64,000 bases of DNA, from contig NZ_ARYK01000004.1 in NCBI RefSeq assembly GCF_000685275.1, positions 186,001 to 250,000 on the forward strand. Direction: 5' to 3'. Positions 27,644 through 36,109 of this stretch are shown one piece after another. Source of the DNA: Hyphomonas johnsonii MHS-2. GTDB taxonomy: Bacteria > Pseudomonadota > Alphaproteobacteria > Caulobacterales > Hyphomonadaceae. The position numbers and the translations under genes are program-made. The notes under the pieces were generated by a model. That model ran no database searches. It saw only the letters and a list, made by a program, of their open reading frames with translations, and was not told the DNA's origin. How positions within the stretch are numbered: position 1 is the first letter of the stretch; each line of letters starts with the position of its first letter.

Positions 27644-28668
27644 GCCGCGAAGGCGAGCTCTCCGATCCGAATTCGCAAGGCGGCGATGCGCTGGACCGCG
27701 CGCTGCGGCCGCAGACGTTCGAAGACTATGTCGGCCAGCGCAAGGCCAAGTCGAACCTGAAAGTCTATGTCGACGCGGCGCGGGGGCGCAGCGAGGCGCT
27801 GGACCATGTTCTGCTGTTCGGCCCGCCGGGGCTTGGCAAGACAACGCTGGCGCAGATCCTGGCGCGGGAAATGGGTGTCGGCTTCCGGGCAACGTCCGGC
27901 CCGGTGATCGCCAAGGCAGGCGACCTGGCGGCGATCCTGACCAATCTCGAGCCGAACGACGTGTTGTTCATTGACGAAATCCACCGCCTGCCGGCGATCG
28001 TGGAAGAGATCCTCTATCCGGCGATGGAGGACTATGCCCTCGATATCGTGATCGGGGAGGGGCCGTCGGCACGCTCGGTGCGGCTGGACCTGTCGCCGTT
28101 CACGCTGGTCGGTGCGACAACGCGGGCGGGCCTGCTGGCAACGCCGCTGCGCGACCGGTTCGGGATACCGCTGCGGCTGGAATTCTACGAGCCGGAGGAA
28201 CTGGCGCGGATCGTCATGGCGGCGGCGCGGAAACTCGGTGCGGCGATTACCGAGGATGGCGCAGTCGAGATTGCCGGGCGGGCGCGGGGCACGCCGCGGA
28301 TCGCGCTGCGCCTGTTGCGCCGCGTGCGGGATTTTGCCGAGGCCGAGGGCGCGAAGATCGACAAGGCGGCTGCGGCGCGGGCGCTGAAGCGGCTGGAGAT
28401 CGACGAGGACGGCCTTGATGCGCTCGACCGGCGCTACCTGCATGCGCTGGTGAAGACCTATGCCGGCGGGCCGGTGGGGGTGGAGACGCTGGCGGCGGCG
28501 CTGTCAGAGGCGCGCGATGCCGTGGAAGACGTGATCGAACCTTACCTGATGCAGAAGGGCTATGTCGCCCGCACGCCGCGCGGCCGCACGGCGGCGCCGC
28601 TGGCCTATGAGCGGCTTGGGCTTCCGGCGCCGGGCGGGCAGCAGAGCGGGTTGTTCGGGGAGAAGTGA
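27640..28668 (+). CDS. ruvB: Holliday junction DNA helicase RuvB
   Basis: A 342-residue AAA+ motor starting with GTG and overlapping ruvA by 4 bases. Walker A is GPPGLGKTT (61-69), Walker [10 protein letters not shown] (109-117), sensor/arginine region [18 protein letters not shown], and a C-terminal winged helix ([12 protein letters not shown]). It drives branch migration with RuvA. Typical length and complete motifs. Confidence 0.97.
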   Translation: MSREGELSDPNSQGGDALDRALRPQTFEDYVGQRKAKSNLKVYVDAARGRSEALDHVLLFGPPGLGKTTLAQILAREMGVGFRATSGPVIAKAGDLAAILTNLEPNDVLFIDEIHRLPAIVEEILYPAMEDYALDIVIGEGPSARSVRLDLSPFTLVGATTRAGLLATPLRDRFGIPLRLEFYEPEELARIVMAAARKLGAAITEDGAVEIAGRARGTPRIALRLLRRVRDFAEAEGAKIDKAAAARALKRLEIDEDGLDALDRRYLHALVKTYAGGPVGVETLAAALSEARDAVEDVIEPYLMQKGYVARTPRGRTAAPLAYERLGLPAPGGQQSGLFGEK

Positions 28669-28669
28669 G

Positions 28670-29086
28670 ATGGCGGACGCGGTAACGGGAAGCTGCTTTT
28701 GCGGGGCAGTCGCCTACGCGGCCGATGGCCTGGGGCCGATTGGCCATTGCCATTGCAGGACGTGCCAGAAGACCCATTCGGCGGCCTTTGCCACAACGGC
28801 GCGGACTGCGCGGTCCGGCTTTCGCTGGACCCGGGGCGCGGACATTGTCGCCGGTATTGAATCCACGCCCGGGAAAACACGGCATTTCTGCCCGAAATGC
28901 GGGACACACCTGATGGCGCACTGGCATGACCAGGACCAGCTGATCCTGCGCGTCGCCAGCATCGATTCCCCGCTGCCCTCAAGGCCCGTGGTCCATATAT
29001 GGACCAGCCACAAGGCTGCTTTCTTTGACTTCGACGATGGCCTGCCGCAATGGCCCGAAGGGGTTCCGCCGCCAGCGAACGCCTAG
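28670..29086 (+). CDS. GFA family zinc protein
   Basis: 138 residues from ATG 28670 (RBS GGGGAGAAG). The GFA fold's zinc ligands are present: GSCFCGAV (Cys9, Cys11), HCHCRTC (Cys27, Cys29, Cys32) and CPKCGTHL (Cys74, Cys77). Named for glutathione-dependent formaldehyde-activating enzyme, but most members are uncharacterised. It begins one base after the ruvB stop, so it is likely on the ruvAB transcript. Its end overlaps the convergent DUF983 gene by 4 bases. Confidence 0.88.
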   Translation: MADAVTGSCFCGAVAYAADGLGPIGHCHCRTCQKTHSAAFATTARTARSGFRWTRGADIVAGIESTPGKTRHFCPKCGTHLMAHWHDQDQLILRVASIDSPLPSRPVVHIWTSHKAAFFDFDDGLPQWPEGVPPPANA

Positions 29087-29445
29087 GTCTGGTTGTTCTT
29101 CTGCAGGCGCCAGAGGATGCCGATGAAGACGCCCTTGACGCGGGGCAGCATCAGGAGGACGGCGCCGATCGCGCCGATGCCGAGGATCGGCAAGGCCAGC
29201 CACAGGGGCACGGACGGCGTCATCGACACCAGGAAGGTGATCGCGGCGAGGAACGGCCCGAGGATCAGAACGGTAAACCAGGGCGGGCCGTCATCGGCGG
29301 GTATCTCGCCGGTCGGCTCGCCGCAATGGGTGCAGACGGGGGCCTGTTTGATGAGGCCCTCAAACAGGCGGCCTTCGCCACAGGCCGGGCACCGACCGCG
29401 CAGGCCGCGCAGGATAGCCGTCAACATCGGGCGGGAAGATGGCAT
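29083..29445 (-). CDS. DUF983 family membrane protein with two CxxC pairs
   Basis: 120 residues from ATG 29445, 6 bases after GAGG; an adjacent ATG at 29448 is too close. The N-terminal part has CPACGEG (Cys19, Cys22) and CTHCGEP (Cys38, Cys41), a zinc-ribbon-like pair, followed by two membrane helices (about 55-75 and 80-100). This is the DUF983 layout; function is unknown, although members often lie near cytochrome oxidase genes elsewhere. It stands on the opposite strand to its neighbours. Confidence 0.83.
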   Translation of the reverse strand: MPSSRPMLTAILRGLRGRCPACGEGRLFEGLIKQAPVCTHCGEPTGEIPADDGPPWFTVLILGPFLAAITFLVSMTPSVPLWLALPILGIGAIGAVLLMLPRVKGVFIGILWRLQKNNQT

Positions 29446-29562
29446 CATGAGCCTCGTGGGGGTTGGTTGTTCCCCTGCTTCGCATGGGAAGTGGCGCATG
29501 GCCAGAACCGGTTGAAACCGAAAGGCCGGTCCGTGCGTATAGAGCCGCAGGAGGATGTCTTC

Positions 29563-30114
29563 ATGAAACCACTCGGCTTTGCCGCTCTCGTCGCGACCAT
29601 CGCATTGTCAGCCTGCACCAGCCAGCCGGATTACCGCGCCGCTGAAACGGCCCCGCCCACCGTTCCGCAGGTCGACCTGACGCGATATGCCGGTCTCTGG
29701 TACGAGATTGCCCGCTATCCCAATGGCTTTGAGAAAGACTGCGCCGGCGTGACTGCGGAATATGTCCAGCGCGACGATGGCCGGATCGATGTGATCAATA
29801 CCTGCCACAAGGGCAGCGTCGATGGCCCGGTCAAGGTTGCCAACGGCGTGGCGCGGGTGATGGAGCAGTCGGGCAATGCGCGCCTGAAGGTAAAATTCGC
29901 ACCGTCATGGGTGCCGTTCGCCTGGGGTGACTACTGGATCCTGCACCTGGAACCGGACTATTCGGCCGCCCTGGTGGGTGATCCGAGCGGGAAGTACCTG
30001 TGGATACTCGCGCGGGACAAGGTTCTCGAGGATGAAACGCTGACGCGGATCAAGACCCGGGCCGAGGCGCTTGGCTATGAGACCGCGCCGTTGGAGATGA
30101 CGGATCAGGGGTGA
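29563..30114 (+). CDS. blc: Bacterial lipocalin (Blc-type outer membrane lipoprotein)
   Basis: 183 residues from ATG 29563 with CAGGAGG just upstream. Signal peptide and lipobox LSA-C18 are followed by the lipocalin signature YAGLWYEIARYPNGFEKDC and the later motifs WGDYWILHLEPDYSAALVGDPSGKYLWIL. It should be a beta-barrel lipoprotein binding fatty acid or lysophospholipid in the envelope. 17 bases separate it from ybgC. Confidence 0.92.
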   Translation: MKPLGFAALVATIALSACTSQPDYRAAETAPPTVPQVDLTRYAGLWYEIARYPNGFEKDCAGVTAEYVQRDDGRIDVINTCHKGSVDGPVKVANGVARVMEQSGNARLKVKFAPSWVPFAWGDYWILHLEPDYSAALVGDPSGKYLWILARDKVLEDETLTRIKTRAEALGYETAPLEMTDQG

Positions 30115-30131
30115 TCTGCTAGGCGGATTTC

Positions 30132-30587
30132 ATGACCCAGCCGCCGCTTGATGACCGCCACTTCGATTCCGATCGCCAGCACTGGATCACGGTGCGTGTC
30201 TATTACGAGGACACCGATTTTACCGGCATGGTCTACCATGCCAACTACCTGCGCTTCTTCGAGCGGGGCCGGTCGGACCATTTGCGCGATGCGGGGATTT
30301 CCCACCAGTCGCTGCTGGACCGCGAGGACCCCGCGGCCTTCACGCTGACCAATGTGAATGTGACCTACAAACGCCCCGCCAAGGTAGACGACCTGCTGCA
30401 CATCCGCACGCGCTACCTGGGCATGGACGGGCCGCGCATCCGGTTCTCGCAGGCCTGCCTGCGGGACGGGCAAATCGTTGCGGAGGCCGAGATCACGGCC
30501 GTGATGATCCATGCTGACGGGCGCCTGCGCCGCCCGATCCGTGAAGTGGCCGAGCATCTGGAAGCCTTTGTCTACAAGGCGAAATAG
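30132..30587 (+). CDS. ybgC: Tol-Pal associated acyl-CoA thioesterase YbgC
   Basis: A 151-residue hotdog-fold thioesterase with the signature YYEDTDFTGMVYHANYLRFFERGR (split: residues 24-36 carry the catalytic Asp, 37-47 the YLRFFERGR part) and FTLTNVNVTYKRPAKVDD. It hydrolyses short acyl-CoA thioesters. It is normally next to tolQ; here three unrelated genes (padR, phosphatase-like, cls) intervene. A strong terminator follows 30 bases downstream. Confidence 0.93.
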   Translation: MTQPPLDDRHFDSDRQHWITVRVYYEDTDFTGMVYHANYLRFFERGRSDHLRDAGISHQSLLDREDPAAFTLTNVNVTYKRPAKVDDLLHIRTRYLGMDGPRIRFSQACLRDGQIVAEAEITAVMIHADGRLRRPIREVAEHLEAFVYKAK

Positions 30588-30618
30588 CCCTGTAATTGCT
30601 AGAATATTTCTGAAAATC

Positions 30619-30650
30619 GCCTGCCGGCAGGGATGCTGGCGGGCTTTTTT
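30619..30650 (+). terminator. Intrinsic terminator after ybgC
   Basis: An 11-bp stem (30619-30629 with 30634-30644, two G-U pairs) with a GGGA loop is followed by six T residues. It separates ybgC from the padR transcript. Confidence 0.9.
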
Positions 30651-30667
30651 CATGCCTGCGCCTTGCA

Positions 30668-30710
30668 TTTAGATATATCTAAAACTATCTTTCAATCAGA
30701 TATATCTAAA
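30668..30710. promoter_or_regulatory. Two operator palindromes of the PadR regulator
   Basis: TTTAGATATATCTAAA (30668-30683) is a perfect 16-bp palindrome. A second copy of its core, AGATATATCT (30698-30707), lies 29 bases further on, ending 13 bases before the padR ATG. Paired identical palindromes directly before a PadR gene strongly suggest autoregulation. Confidence 0.7.
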
Positions 30711-30720
30711 AGGAGTATCG

Positions 30721-31392
30721 ATGAAACACCAGGAACCCGATGACAGGCCTGTCCTGTCTGGCGAACTTTTGGACAATGACGACACATTCGGCCGCCACAG
30801 GCGCCGTGGGAAAGGACACAACATGCACAGAAGCAACAAAGAGGCGCGCCATGCGCGCTGGCACATGAAAATGGCAATGGGCGGCGGACACCGTCACGGG
30901 CGGGGAGGGCATGGCGGCGGCGGACGTCGCGGTGGCCGGCCGCTGGGACACGGCGACCTTCGCGTCCTGATCCTCAGCCTGATCAGCGAGACGCCGCGCC
31001 ACGGCTATGACCTGATCCAGGAAATCGAGACCCGCACCGGCGGCACCTACAAGCCGAGCCCGGGCGTCATGTACCCGGCACTGGAAATCATCCAGGACCT
31101 TGGCTGGGCCGAAGTGCGCACCGAGGACGGCAAGAAAATCTTCCACATCACGGAAGACGGCAAGGCCGAGCTTGAGCGCGAAGCGGAAACCGTAGACGCC
31201 ATTCATGCGCGTCTGGCCGACCTGTTGCGCGCCGAGGAAGACGTCGACCCGACGGATGTGCGCACGGCCATGCACCGGCTGCGCCATACGATCATCAAGA
31301 CGGTACGCCACAAGCTGACGGACGAGGCGCGCCAGCGCCGGATTGTCGAAATCCTGACCGCGGCGAAGGACGAGATCGCCTCGCTCGACTGA
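30721..31392 (+). CDS. PadR family regulator with His/Gly-rich N-terminus
   Basis: A 223-residue protein with AGGAG 6 bases before ATG. The first about 78 residues are unusually rich in His, Arg and Gly (ten His by residue 77, with MGGGHRHGRGGHGGGG). The PadR winged helix follows (about 79-150: LRVLILSLISETPRHGYDLI, GVMYPALEIIQDLGW, and the KIFHITEDGKAE wing), then a C-terminal dimerisation helix. The layout matches metal-responsive PadR proteins such as E. coli YqjI, whose His-rich arm binds nickel. Metal response here is inferred. Two upstream palindromes are its likely operators. No separate target gene is adjacent. Confidence 0.88.
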   Translation: MKHQEPDDRPVLSGELLDNDDTFGRHRRRGKGHNMHRSNKEARHARWHMKMAMGGGHRHGRGGHGGGGRRGGRPLGHGDLRVLILSLISETPRHGYDLIQEIETRTGGTYKPSPGVMYPALEIIQDLGWAEVRTEDGKKIFHITEDGKAELEREAETVDAIHARLADLLRAEEDVDPTDVRTAMHRLRHTIIKTVRHKLTDEARQRRIVEILTAAKDEIASLD

Positions 31393-31416
31393 TCTTGAGG
31401 GCCGGAAAACGAATGT

Positions 31417-31440
31417 GCGGGGCGCCTGAGGGTGCCCCGC
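31417..31440. terminator. Hairpin between padR and the convergent phosphatase-like gene
   Basis: GCGGGGC (31417-31423) pairs with GCCCCGC (31434-31440), extended by a G-T pair. It lies between two convergent genes and could serve both, but lacks a T-tract. Confidence 0.45.
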
Positions 31441-31455
31441 ATGTGATTCCGGGGG

Positions 31456-32202
31456 TCAGAACCTGATTTCGGCCGAGACGGGCAGGTGATCGGACAGTTG
31501 CAGTGCAAGGCTGCGGCGATGATCGAGGGTCACGCTGTCAGAATAGACGATATGGTCGAGGTCGCGCTGCGGACGCCATGACGGAAAGGTCGGGATCTGC
31601 GGATGGTTGGCGATCTGGGCGCTGTTCGCCTCGGCAAACGCCTCCAGATGAGTGGAACTGTTCGTACAGTTGAAGTCTCCGACGACCAGGAACGGGTTTT
31701 TCCGGGGCAGGTGCTGGCCGATCGCCTGGAGCTGCTGGGACTGGTCATCCCGGCCCAGGCTGAGGTGCAGGTTGGCGACCGAAATCCCCTGTCCCACCTG
31801 CACATTGGCGATGAGACAGCCGCGGCCCTTCACGCGCCCGGGAAGCTTGAAATCATGGATGTCGGACAGGGCGTACCGACTGAGAATGGCGTTGCCATGC
31901 AGGGAGATGCCCGGAATGGCCCGGTTCTGCTGGACCGCGACATGGCTGTGACCGGACAGGGTGGCGATCTGTTCGGCCTGGCTGGTAAAACCGGACCGTC
32001 GGCCCCCCAGGTCCACCTCCTGCAGGCACACGACATCATAGGTCCTGACGATTTCCGCGATTTTTTCCAGCGTGGAGCGCTTGGCGCTGGTATTGAATAC
32101 CTGATGATGCGCGCGCGTCAGGTATTGCGAATACTTCGTCGTGCCGATCGCGGCCTGGATATTCCAGGTCAGGATCTGGAGAGACTGGCTCTTCCTGCTC
32201 AT
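31456..32202 (-). CDS. Endonuclease/exonuclease/phosphatase (EEP) family protein
   Basis: A 248-residue protein with the EEP fold motifs: LTWNIQ (Asn), VVCLQEVDLG (metal Glu), ANLHLSLG, VVGDFNCTNSS (Asp, Asn), DLDHIVYSD and LSDHLPVSAEI (catalytic Asp-His). No signal peptide. Relatives hydrolyse phosphodiesters in lipids, nucleic acids or sugars. It diverges from cls with a 61-base gap. The pairing of an EEP hydrolase with cardiolipin synthase is common and suggests a lipid-related role, but this is inference. Confidence 0.85.
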   Translation of the reverse strand: MSRKSQSLQILTWNIQAAIGTTKYSQYLTRAHHQVFNTSAKRSTLEKIAEIVRTYDVVCLQEVDLGGRRSGFTSQAEQIATLSGHSHVAVQQNRAIPGISLHGNAILSRYALSDIHDFKLPGRVKGRGCLIANVQVGQGISVANLHLSLGRDDQSQQLQAIGQHLPRKNPFLVVGDFNCTNSSTHLEAFAEANSAQIANHPQIPTFPSWRPQRDLDHIVYSDSVTLDHRRSLALQLSDHLPVSAEIRF

Positions 32203-32263
32203 CGAACGGCCGGAACATGCGGTTCCACCCGGCGTTGGGCGGGACTAACTGAAAGGGACTGCG

Positions 32264-33721
32264 TTGCTTCCAAGTTCACTTCTCTTTGCGCTCCATATCG
32301 CGATCGCCGTCGCCCTGACTTTCCGGTTGCTGTACCGCAAGCTGGCCGTCAGCACGACGCTGGCCTGGATCATCATCCTGTACTCCCTGCCTTATATAGG
32401 GATCTTTTTGTACTTCCTGTTCGGCGACCACCGGATGGGTCGCAAGCGCCTCGGCCAGGGTGACTGGATCCGGCAGTTCTACCTGCGCCGTTATGGCGTC
32501 GAGGAAGAGCCGTTGCTGGACGTGACGCTCGAGGCCAACGAAACCCTGCGCGCGCTCAGCCTGGGCGTGGCGACACATACCGGCTTTCCCGTCACCCACG
32601 ACAACCGGCTGGAACTGCTGGAAGATGCCGGCGACATTCTTGACCGGATCGTTGCCGATATCGACCAGGCAACCAAGACCTGTTTCCTCGAATTCTACAT
32701 TGTCGAACCGAAAGGCCGGGTCACCGCGGTGATGGAGGCCCTGGTGCGGGCGGCCCAGCGCGGCGTCGACTGCAACCTCCTGGCCGACAGTTTCGGCAGC
32801 AAGGCGCTGTTCCGGTCCAGCTGGCTGCAGCGCCTCAGGACCGCCGGTGTCGATGTCGAAGCCTCGCTGCCGGTCGGCCTGATCAAGTCGCTGTCGCAGC
32901 GCACCGACCTGCGCAACCACCGCAAGCTGATAACGATCGACCAGACGATCGGCTATATCGGCAGCGCCAACCTGGTGGACCCTAAAGTCTTCAAGAAAGA
33001 CAAGGCAGTCGGCCAATGGGTCGATACCATGTTCCGGCTGGAGGGGCGCATCGTCGATTCGCTCGGCTGCGTGTTCAATGCCGACTATATCTTTGATTGT
33101 GTCGGACTGGACGTCGACCGGGCGGCCCTGCGTGACCTGCCGACCGACCGTCCGGTCGTGGCGCCTGCCGGCAACGTGGCCCTGCAGCTGTTGCCGTCCG
33201 GGCCGGAGACCCGCGACAGCCCGATCCATGAATGGGTCGTCTCGGCGATCTTTGCCGCGCATCGGCGCGTGTCGATCATCACGCCGTATTTCATTCCGGA
33301 CGAGACGCTGACGCTGGCCCTGAAGGCGGCCCGCAAGCGCGGTGTCGCGGTCGACGTGATCGTACCGGAAAAGATCGATTCAAAACTCGCCCAATATGCC
33401 AGCGAGTCGGTGTTCGAGGAGTTGCTGCAGGCCGACATTCGCATTGCCCGCTATACGGATGGCCTTCTGCACACCAAATGCGTGCTGATCGACGACACGA
33501 TCGCGATGGTCGGCACGGTCAACATGGATACGCGCAGTTTCTACCTGAACCTGGAGCTCACCCTGATCGTCTATGACGGGGGCGTCTCGCGCCAGCTCGA
33601 ACAGATGCGGGAAAGGTATCTGGCGAAATGTACCTATATCGACCCGGAAGAATGGGCCGCGCGATCGAACTGGCAGCAGATGAAGGAGAACATTCTCCGC
33701 CTCGCCGCTCCGGTTCTCTAG
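32264..33721 (+). CDS. cls: Cardiolipin synthase
   Basis: A 485-residue phospholipase D superfamily enzyme. Two N-terminal membrane helices (about 3-20, 31-52) precede two HKD motifs: HRKLITID (His219, Lys221, Asp226) followed by GYIGSANLVD, and HTKCVLID (His403, Lys405, Asp410) followed by VGTVNMDTRSF. It condenses two phosphatidylglycerols to cardiolipin at the inner membrane. The start is TTG 32264, preceded by AAAGGGA; no ATG in frame keeps the first helix. Confidence 0.93.
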   Translation: MLPSSLLFALHIAIAVALTFRLLYRKLAVSTTLAWIIILYSLPYIGIFLYFLFGDHRMGRKRLGQGDWIRQFYLRRYGVEEEPLLDVTLEANETLRALSLGVATHTGFPVTHDNRLELLEDAGDILDRIVADIDQATKTCFLEFYIVEPKGRVTAVMEALVRAAQRGVDCNLLADSFGSKALFRSSWLQRLRTAGVDVEASLPVGLIKSLSQRTDLRNHRKLITIDQTIGYIGSANLVDPKVFKKDKAVGQWVDTMFRLEGRIVDSLGCVFNADYIFDCVGLDVDRAALRDLPTDRPVVAPAGNVALQLLPSGPETRDSPIHEWVVSAIFAAHRRVSIITPYFIPDETLTLALKAARKRGVAVDVIVPEKIDSKLAQYASESVFEELLQADIRIARYTDGLLHTKCVLIDDTIAMVGTVNMDTRSFYLNLELTLIVYDGGVSRQLEQMRERYLAKCTYIDPEEWAARSNWQQMKENILRLAAPVL

Positions 33722-33775
33722 GGGCGCCCCGAAGGGTTGCCAAGATGCAATGAAACGGCAAACGCCCACCAATCC

Positions 33776-33802
33776 TTAACCAAAACACCTTAGCGGTTAA
33801 CC
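33776..33802. promoter_or_regulatory. Paired TTAACC elements upstream of tolQ
   Basis: The 222-base gap between cls and tolQ contains TTAACC at 33776 and 33797, 21 bases apart, matching CtrA half-sites (TTAACCAT-type). A similar 21-base TTAA pair occurs at 52042/52063. Nothing else obvious is seen in this gap. Confidence 0.3.
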
Positions 33803-33943
33803 CAGCTGCGGAAACTCTCGGGTGTGCCGTGTTTCCGCCAGATTTGGTGGTGAAACAGGGGCGGAGCCGGGGCCTTGTGCCGCTGGCAATGACTCATGTG
33901 CGGTGTGCAACGCGCCCGCAGACTTCAAGGAGCGGCATATCTC

Positions 33944-34657
33944 ATGGAATCCGAAGCGATAGGCACGGCGGCCAGCAATAGCGATTTTTCCCTGGTTTCT
34001 CTGGTATTCGACGCCGATCCCGTCGTGAAACTGGTGCTCCTGTTCCTGCTCGGCGCATCGGTCTGGTCGTGGATGGTCATCGGCGAAAAGCTGTTTTCGC
34101 TCGGCAGTGCGCGCAAGAAGGCGCGCCAGTTCGAGCAGGCTTTCTGGAGCGGACGGACAGAGGAATTCGACATGCGGCCGGGCCAGGTGCCGGGCGATGC
34201 AGCCGGACGCGTGTTCGCCTCGGCAGCGCGCGAATGGTCTGACGCCCGTCGCGGCGCCCACCAGACCGGCGAAGCAGCCGCGCTCGTCAACCGGGCCGAG
34301 CGCTCCATGCGTGCGGCGGTCGACCGTGAACTCGGCAAGGCCGGCAGCGGTCTCGGCGTTCTGGCGACCATCGGGTCCGCCTCTCCGTTCATCGGCCTGT
34401 TCGGCACCGTCTGGGGCATCATGAACGCCTTCCTGAACATCGCCGCGCAGCAGGACACGAGCCTGGGCACAGTTGCCGGCCCGATCGCGGAGGCGCTGTT
34501 TGCCACCGGCATGGGCCTGGTTGCGGCCATCCCGGCCGTCATCTTCTACAACAAGTTCACCGGCGACCTGACCAAGCTGGGCGACCAGCTCGACACGTTC
34601 TCGCAGGATGTCCTGGTGCGCCTGTCGCGCCGCGCCTCAGACGCGTCGAGGGACTAG
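33944..34657 (+). CDS. tolQ: Tol-Pal proton channel subunit TolQ
   Basis: 237 residues from ATG 33944 (AAGGAG 11 bases upstream). Three membrane helices: VVKLVLLFLLGASVWSWMVI near the N-terminus, then FIGLFGTVWGIMNAFLNIA and ALFATGMGLVAAIPAVIFYNKF. The last two carry the conserved Gly/Thr/Pro pattern of TolQ/ExbB/MotA stators. With TolR it uses the proton motive force to energise TolA during outer membrane constriction. It heads tolQRAB. Confidence 0.95.
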   Translation: MESEAIGTAASNSDFSLVSLVFDADPVVKLVLLFLLGASVWSWMVIGEKLFSLGSARKKARQFEQAFWSGRTEEFDMRPGQVPGDAAGRVFASAAREWSDARRGAHQTGEAAALVNRAERSMRAAVDRELGKAGSGLGVLATIGSASPFIGLFGTVWGIMNAFLNIAAQQDTSLGTVAGPIAEALFATGMGLVAAIPAVIFYNKFTGDLTKLGDQLDTFSQDVLVRLSRRASDASRD

Positions 34658-34660
34658 GCC

Positions 34661-35098
34661 ATGGGACTCATTCTCGGATCCGGTGGCAAGGGCGGGCGGC
34701 GCGGACGGCGCGCCCTCAATGCCGAAATCAACGTCACACCCTTTGTCGACGTCATGCTCGTGCTGCTGATCGTGTTCATGATCACGGCGCCCCTCCTGGT
34801 GCGGGGCGAGGATGTCGCGCTGCCGAAGACGCGCTCCGGCCCGATCAAGACCGAACCGAACGATGCGCCGCTGGCCATCACGGTGCAGGCCGATGGCACG
34901 ATCTTTGTTCAGAATACGGAAGTCTCGATCGACGAACTCGGCGCGAAACTGGCGGCGATCATCGGTGAGGGCTATGAACAGCAGATGTACCTGCGCGCCG
35001 ACGCCAGCGTGCCGTATGGCCGTATCATGGACGTGACCGCAGAAGTGCGCGCCGCCGGGTACACCCGCCTCGCATTCGTCACCGAACAGAAGAAATAG
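34661..35098 (+). CDS. tolR: Tol-Pal stator subunit TolR
   Basis: A 145-residue ExbD/TolR protein. One membrane helix begins EINVTPFVDVMLVLLIVF, with the channel Asp, followed by a periplasmic domain (LPKTRSGP, VSIDELGAKLAAI, YLRADASVPYGRIMDVTAEVRAAG). It starts 3 bases after the tolQ stop, so the two are translationally linked. Confidence 0.95.
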   Translation: MGLILGSGGKGGRRGRRALNAEINVTPFVDVMLVLLIVFMITAPLLVRGEDVALPKTRSGPIKTEPNDAPLAITVQADGTIFVQNTEVSIDELGAKLAAIIGEGYEQQMYLRADASVPYGRIMDVTAEVRAAGYTRLAFVTEQKK

Positions 35099-35117
35099 CA
35101 GGGCACCCCCCAGACTC

Positions 35118-36077
35118 ATGATTCGCGGTTTCACCATTTCAACGATCGTCCATGCCAGTGTCCTGGCCATGGCGGTCCTGTCATGGCCGCACCAGAAGTC
35201 GGAGTGCGACAAGGCGATCGAAAAGCTGGAGCGCGAGCAGCCGGGCCTCGACGCGGTCGACATCCTGATGCGCCTGCCGCAATGCGCGAGCGCCATCGAC
35301 GTGCCGATCGACTTTGTCGATATCGGCCTCGTGACCGACATTGCGCCGATCACGAAGGCCGAGCCGGAACCCGAGGCCGAACCCGTCCCGGAAGAGGCGC
35401 CTGACGAAGAGGCAGACCCGGCGGACGAGGAAAACTTGACCCCGGAAGAAGTTGACGCAAACGATACGCGCGCTGAGGAACCGAGCGAAGACGACATCGT
35501 TGTAGAAGACGACAAGGCCGAGCCGGAACCGAAGCCCGAGCCGGAGAAGGAACCGGAAAAGAAGAAGCCGGAGCCGAGGAAAGAGGAAAAGCTGGTCGAG
35601 AAAACCAAACCCAAGGCCGAGTCCGATGATCTCGATTTCCTCAATGACTTCGAGGATGTCCTGAAGACCAAGGCCCAGAACCAGCGCAAGGCCCCGCCGC
35701 CGGCAGAGCCGCCGCGGATCCAGAAGCCGGTTCTGACCGATGCGCAGGAGCCGCGCCGGGGCGCAGGCAACCGCACAGGCAACACCGCGTCGTTGCAGGC
35801 TGCGGTGCGCCGGCAGATCGGCTATTGCTGGAACGGGGTCGACGACCTGCCCAAGGAAGACCAGATCAATGTTGTCGTGCGCCTGAAGCTGGCCCGCGAT
35901 GGCACCCTGTCCAATTCGGCCGAACTGATCACGCCGAAGTCGCGCCCGATCGGGCGTTCGGGCATCCCGGTGGACCTGGCCCTGAGGGCGGTGCGCAAGT
36001 GTGCCCCATACAAATTGCCTGCAGACGACTATGACCAGTGGCAAGAAATCGATGTGACCATCGGGCCGGAAAATTGA
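35118..36077 (+). CDS. tolA: TolA-like periplasmic-spanning protein
   Basis: A 319-residue protein. One N-terminal membrane anchor (about 4-23) is followed by a long Glu/Pro/Lys-rich low-complexity region (about 80-200; PEPEAEPVPEEAP, EKEPEKKKPEPRKEEK), which spans the periplasm. A C-terminal TonB/TolA-like domain (about 228-319) has RQIGYCWNGVDDLPKEDQINVVVRLKLARDGTL and a second Cys near RKCAPY. It links TolQR to TolB/Pal. Position between tolR and tolB confirms the role. The repeat region is acidic rather than the Ala/Lys helix of E. coli. Confidence 0.9.
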   Translation: MIRGFTISTIVHASVLAMAVLSWPHQKSECDKAIEKLEREQPGLDAVDILMRLPQCASAIDVPIDFVDIGLVTDIAPITKAEPEPEAEPVPEEAPDEEADPADEENLTPEEVDANDTRAEEPSEDDIVVEDDKAEPEPKPEPEKEPEKKKPEPRKEEKLVEKTKPKAESDDLDFLNDFEDVLKTKAQNQRKAPPPAEPPRIQKPVLTDAQEPRRGAGNRTGNTASLQAAVRRQIGYCWNGVDDLPKEDQINVVVRLKLARDGTLSNSAELITPKSRPIGRSGIPVDLALRAVRKCAPYKLPADDYDQWQEIDVTIGPEN

Positions 36078-36109
36078 CCGTCCCCGCCAACTTCAAGGAG
36101 ATCCGCCCA

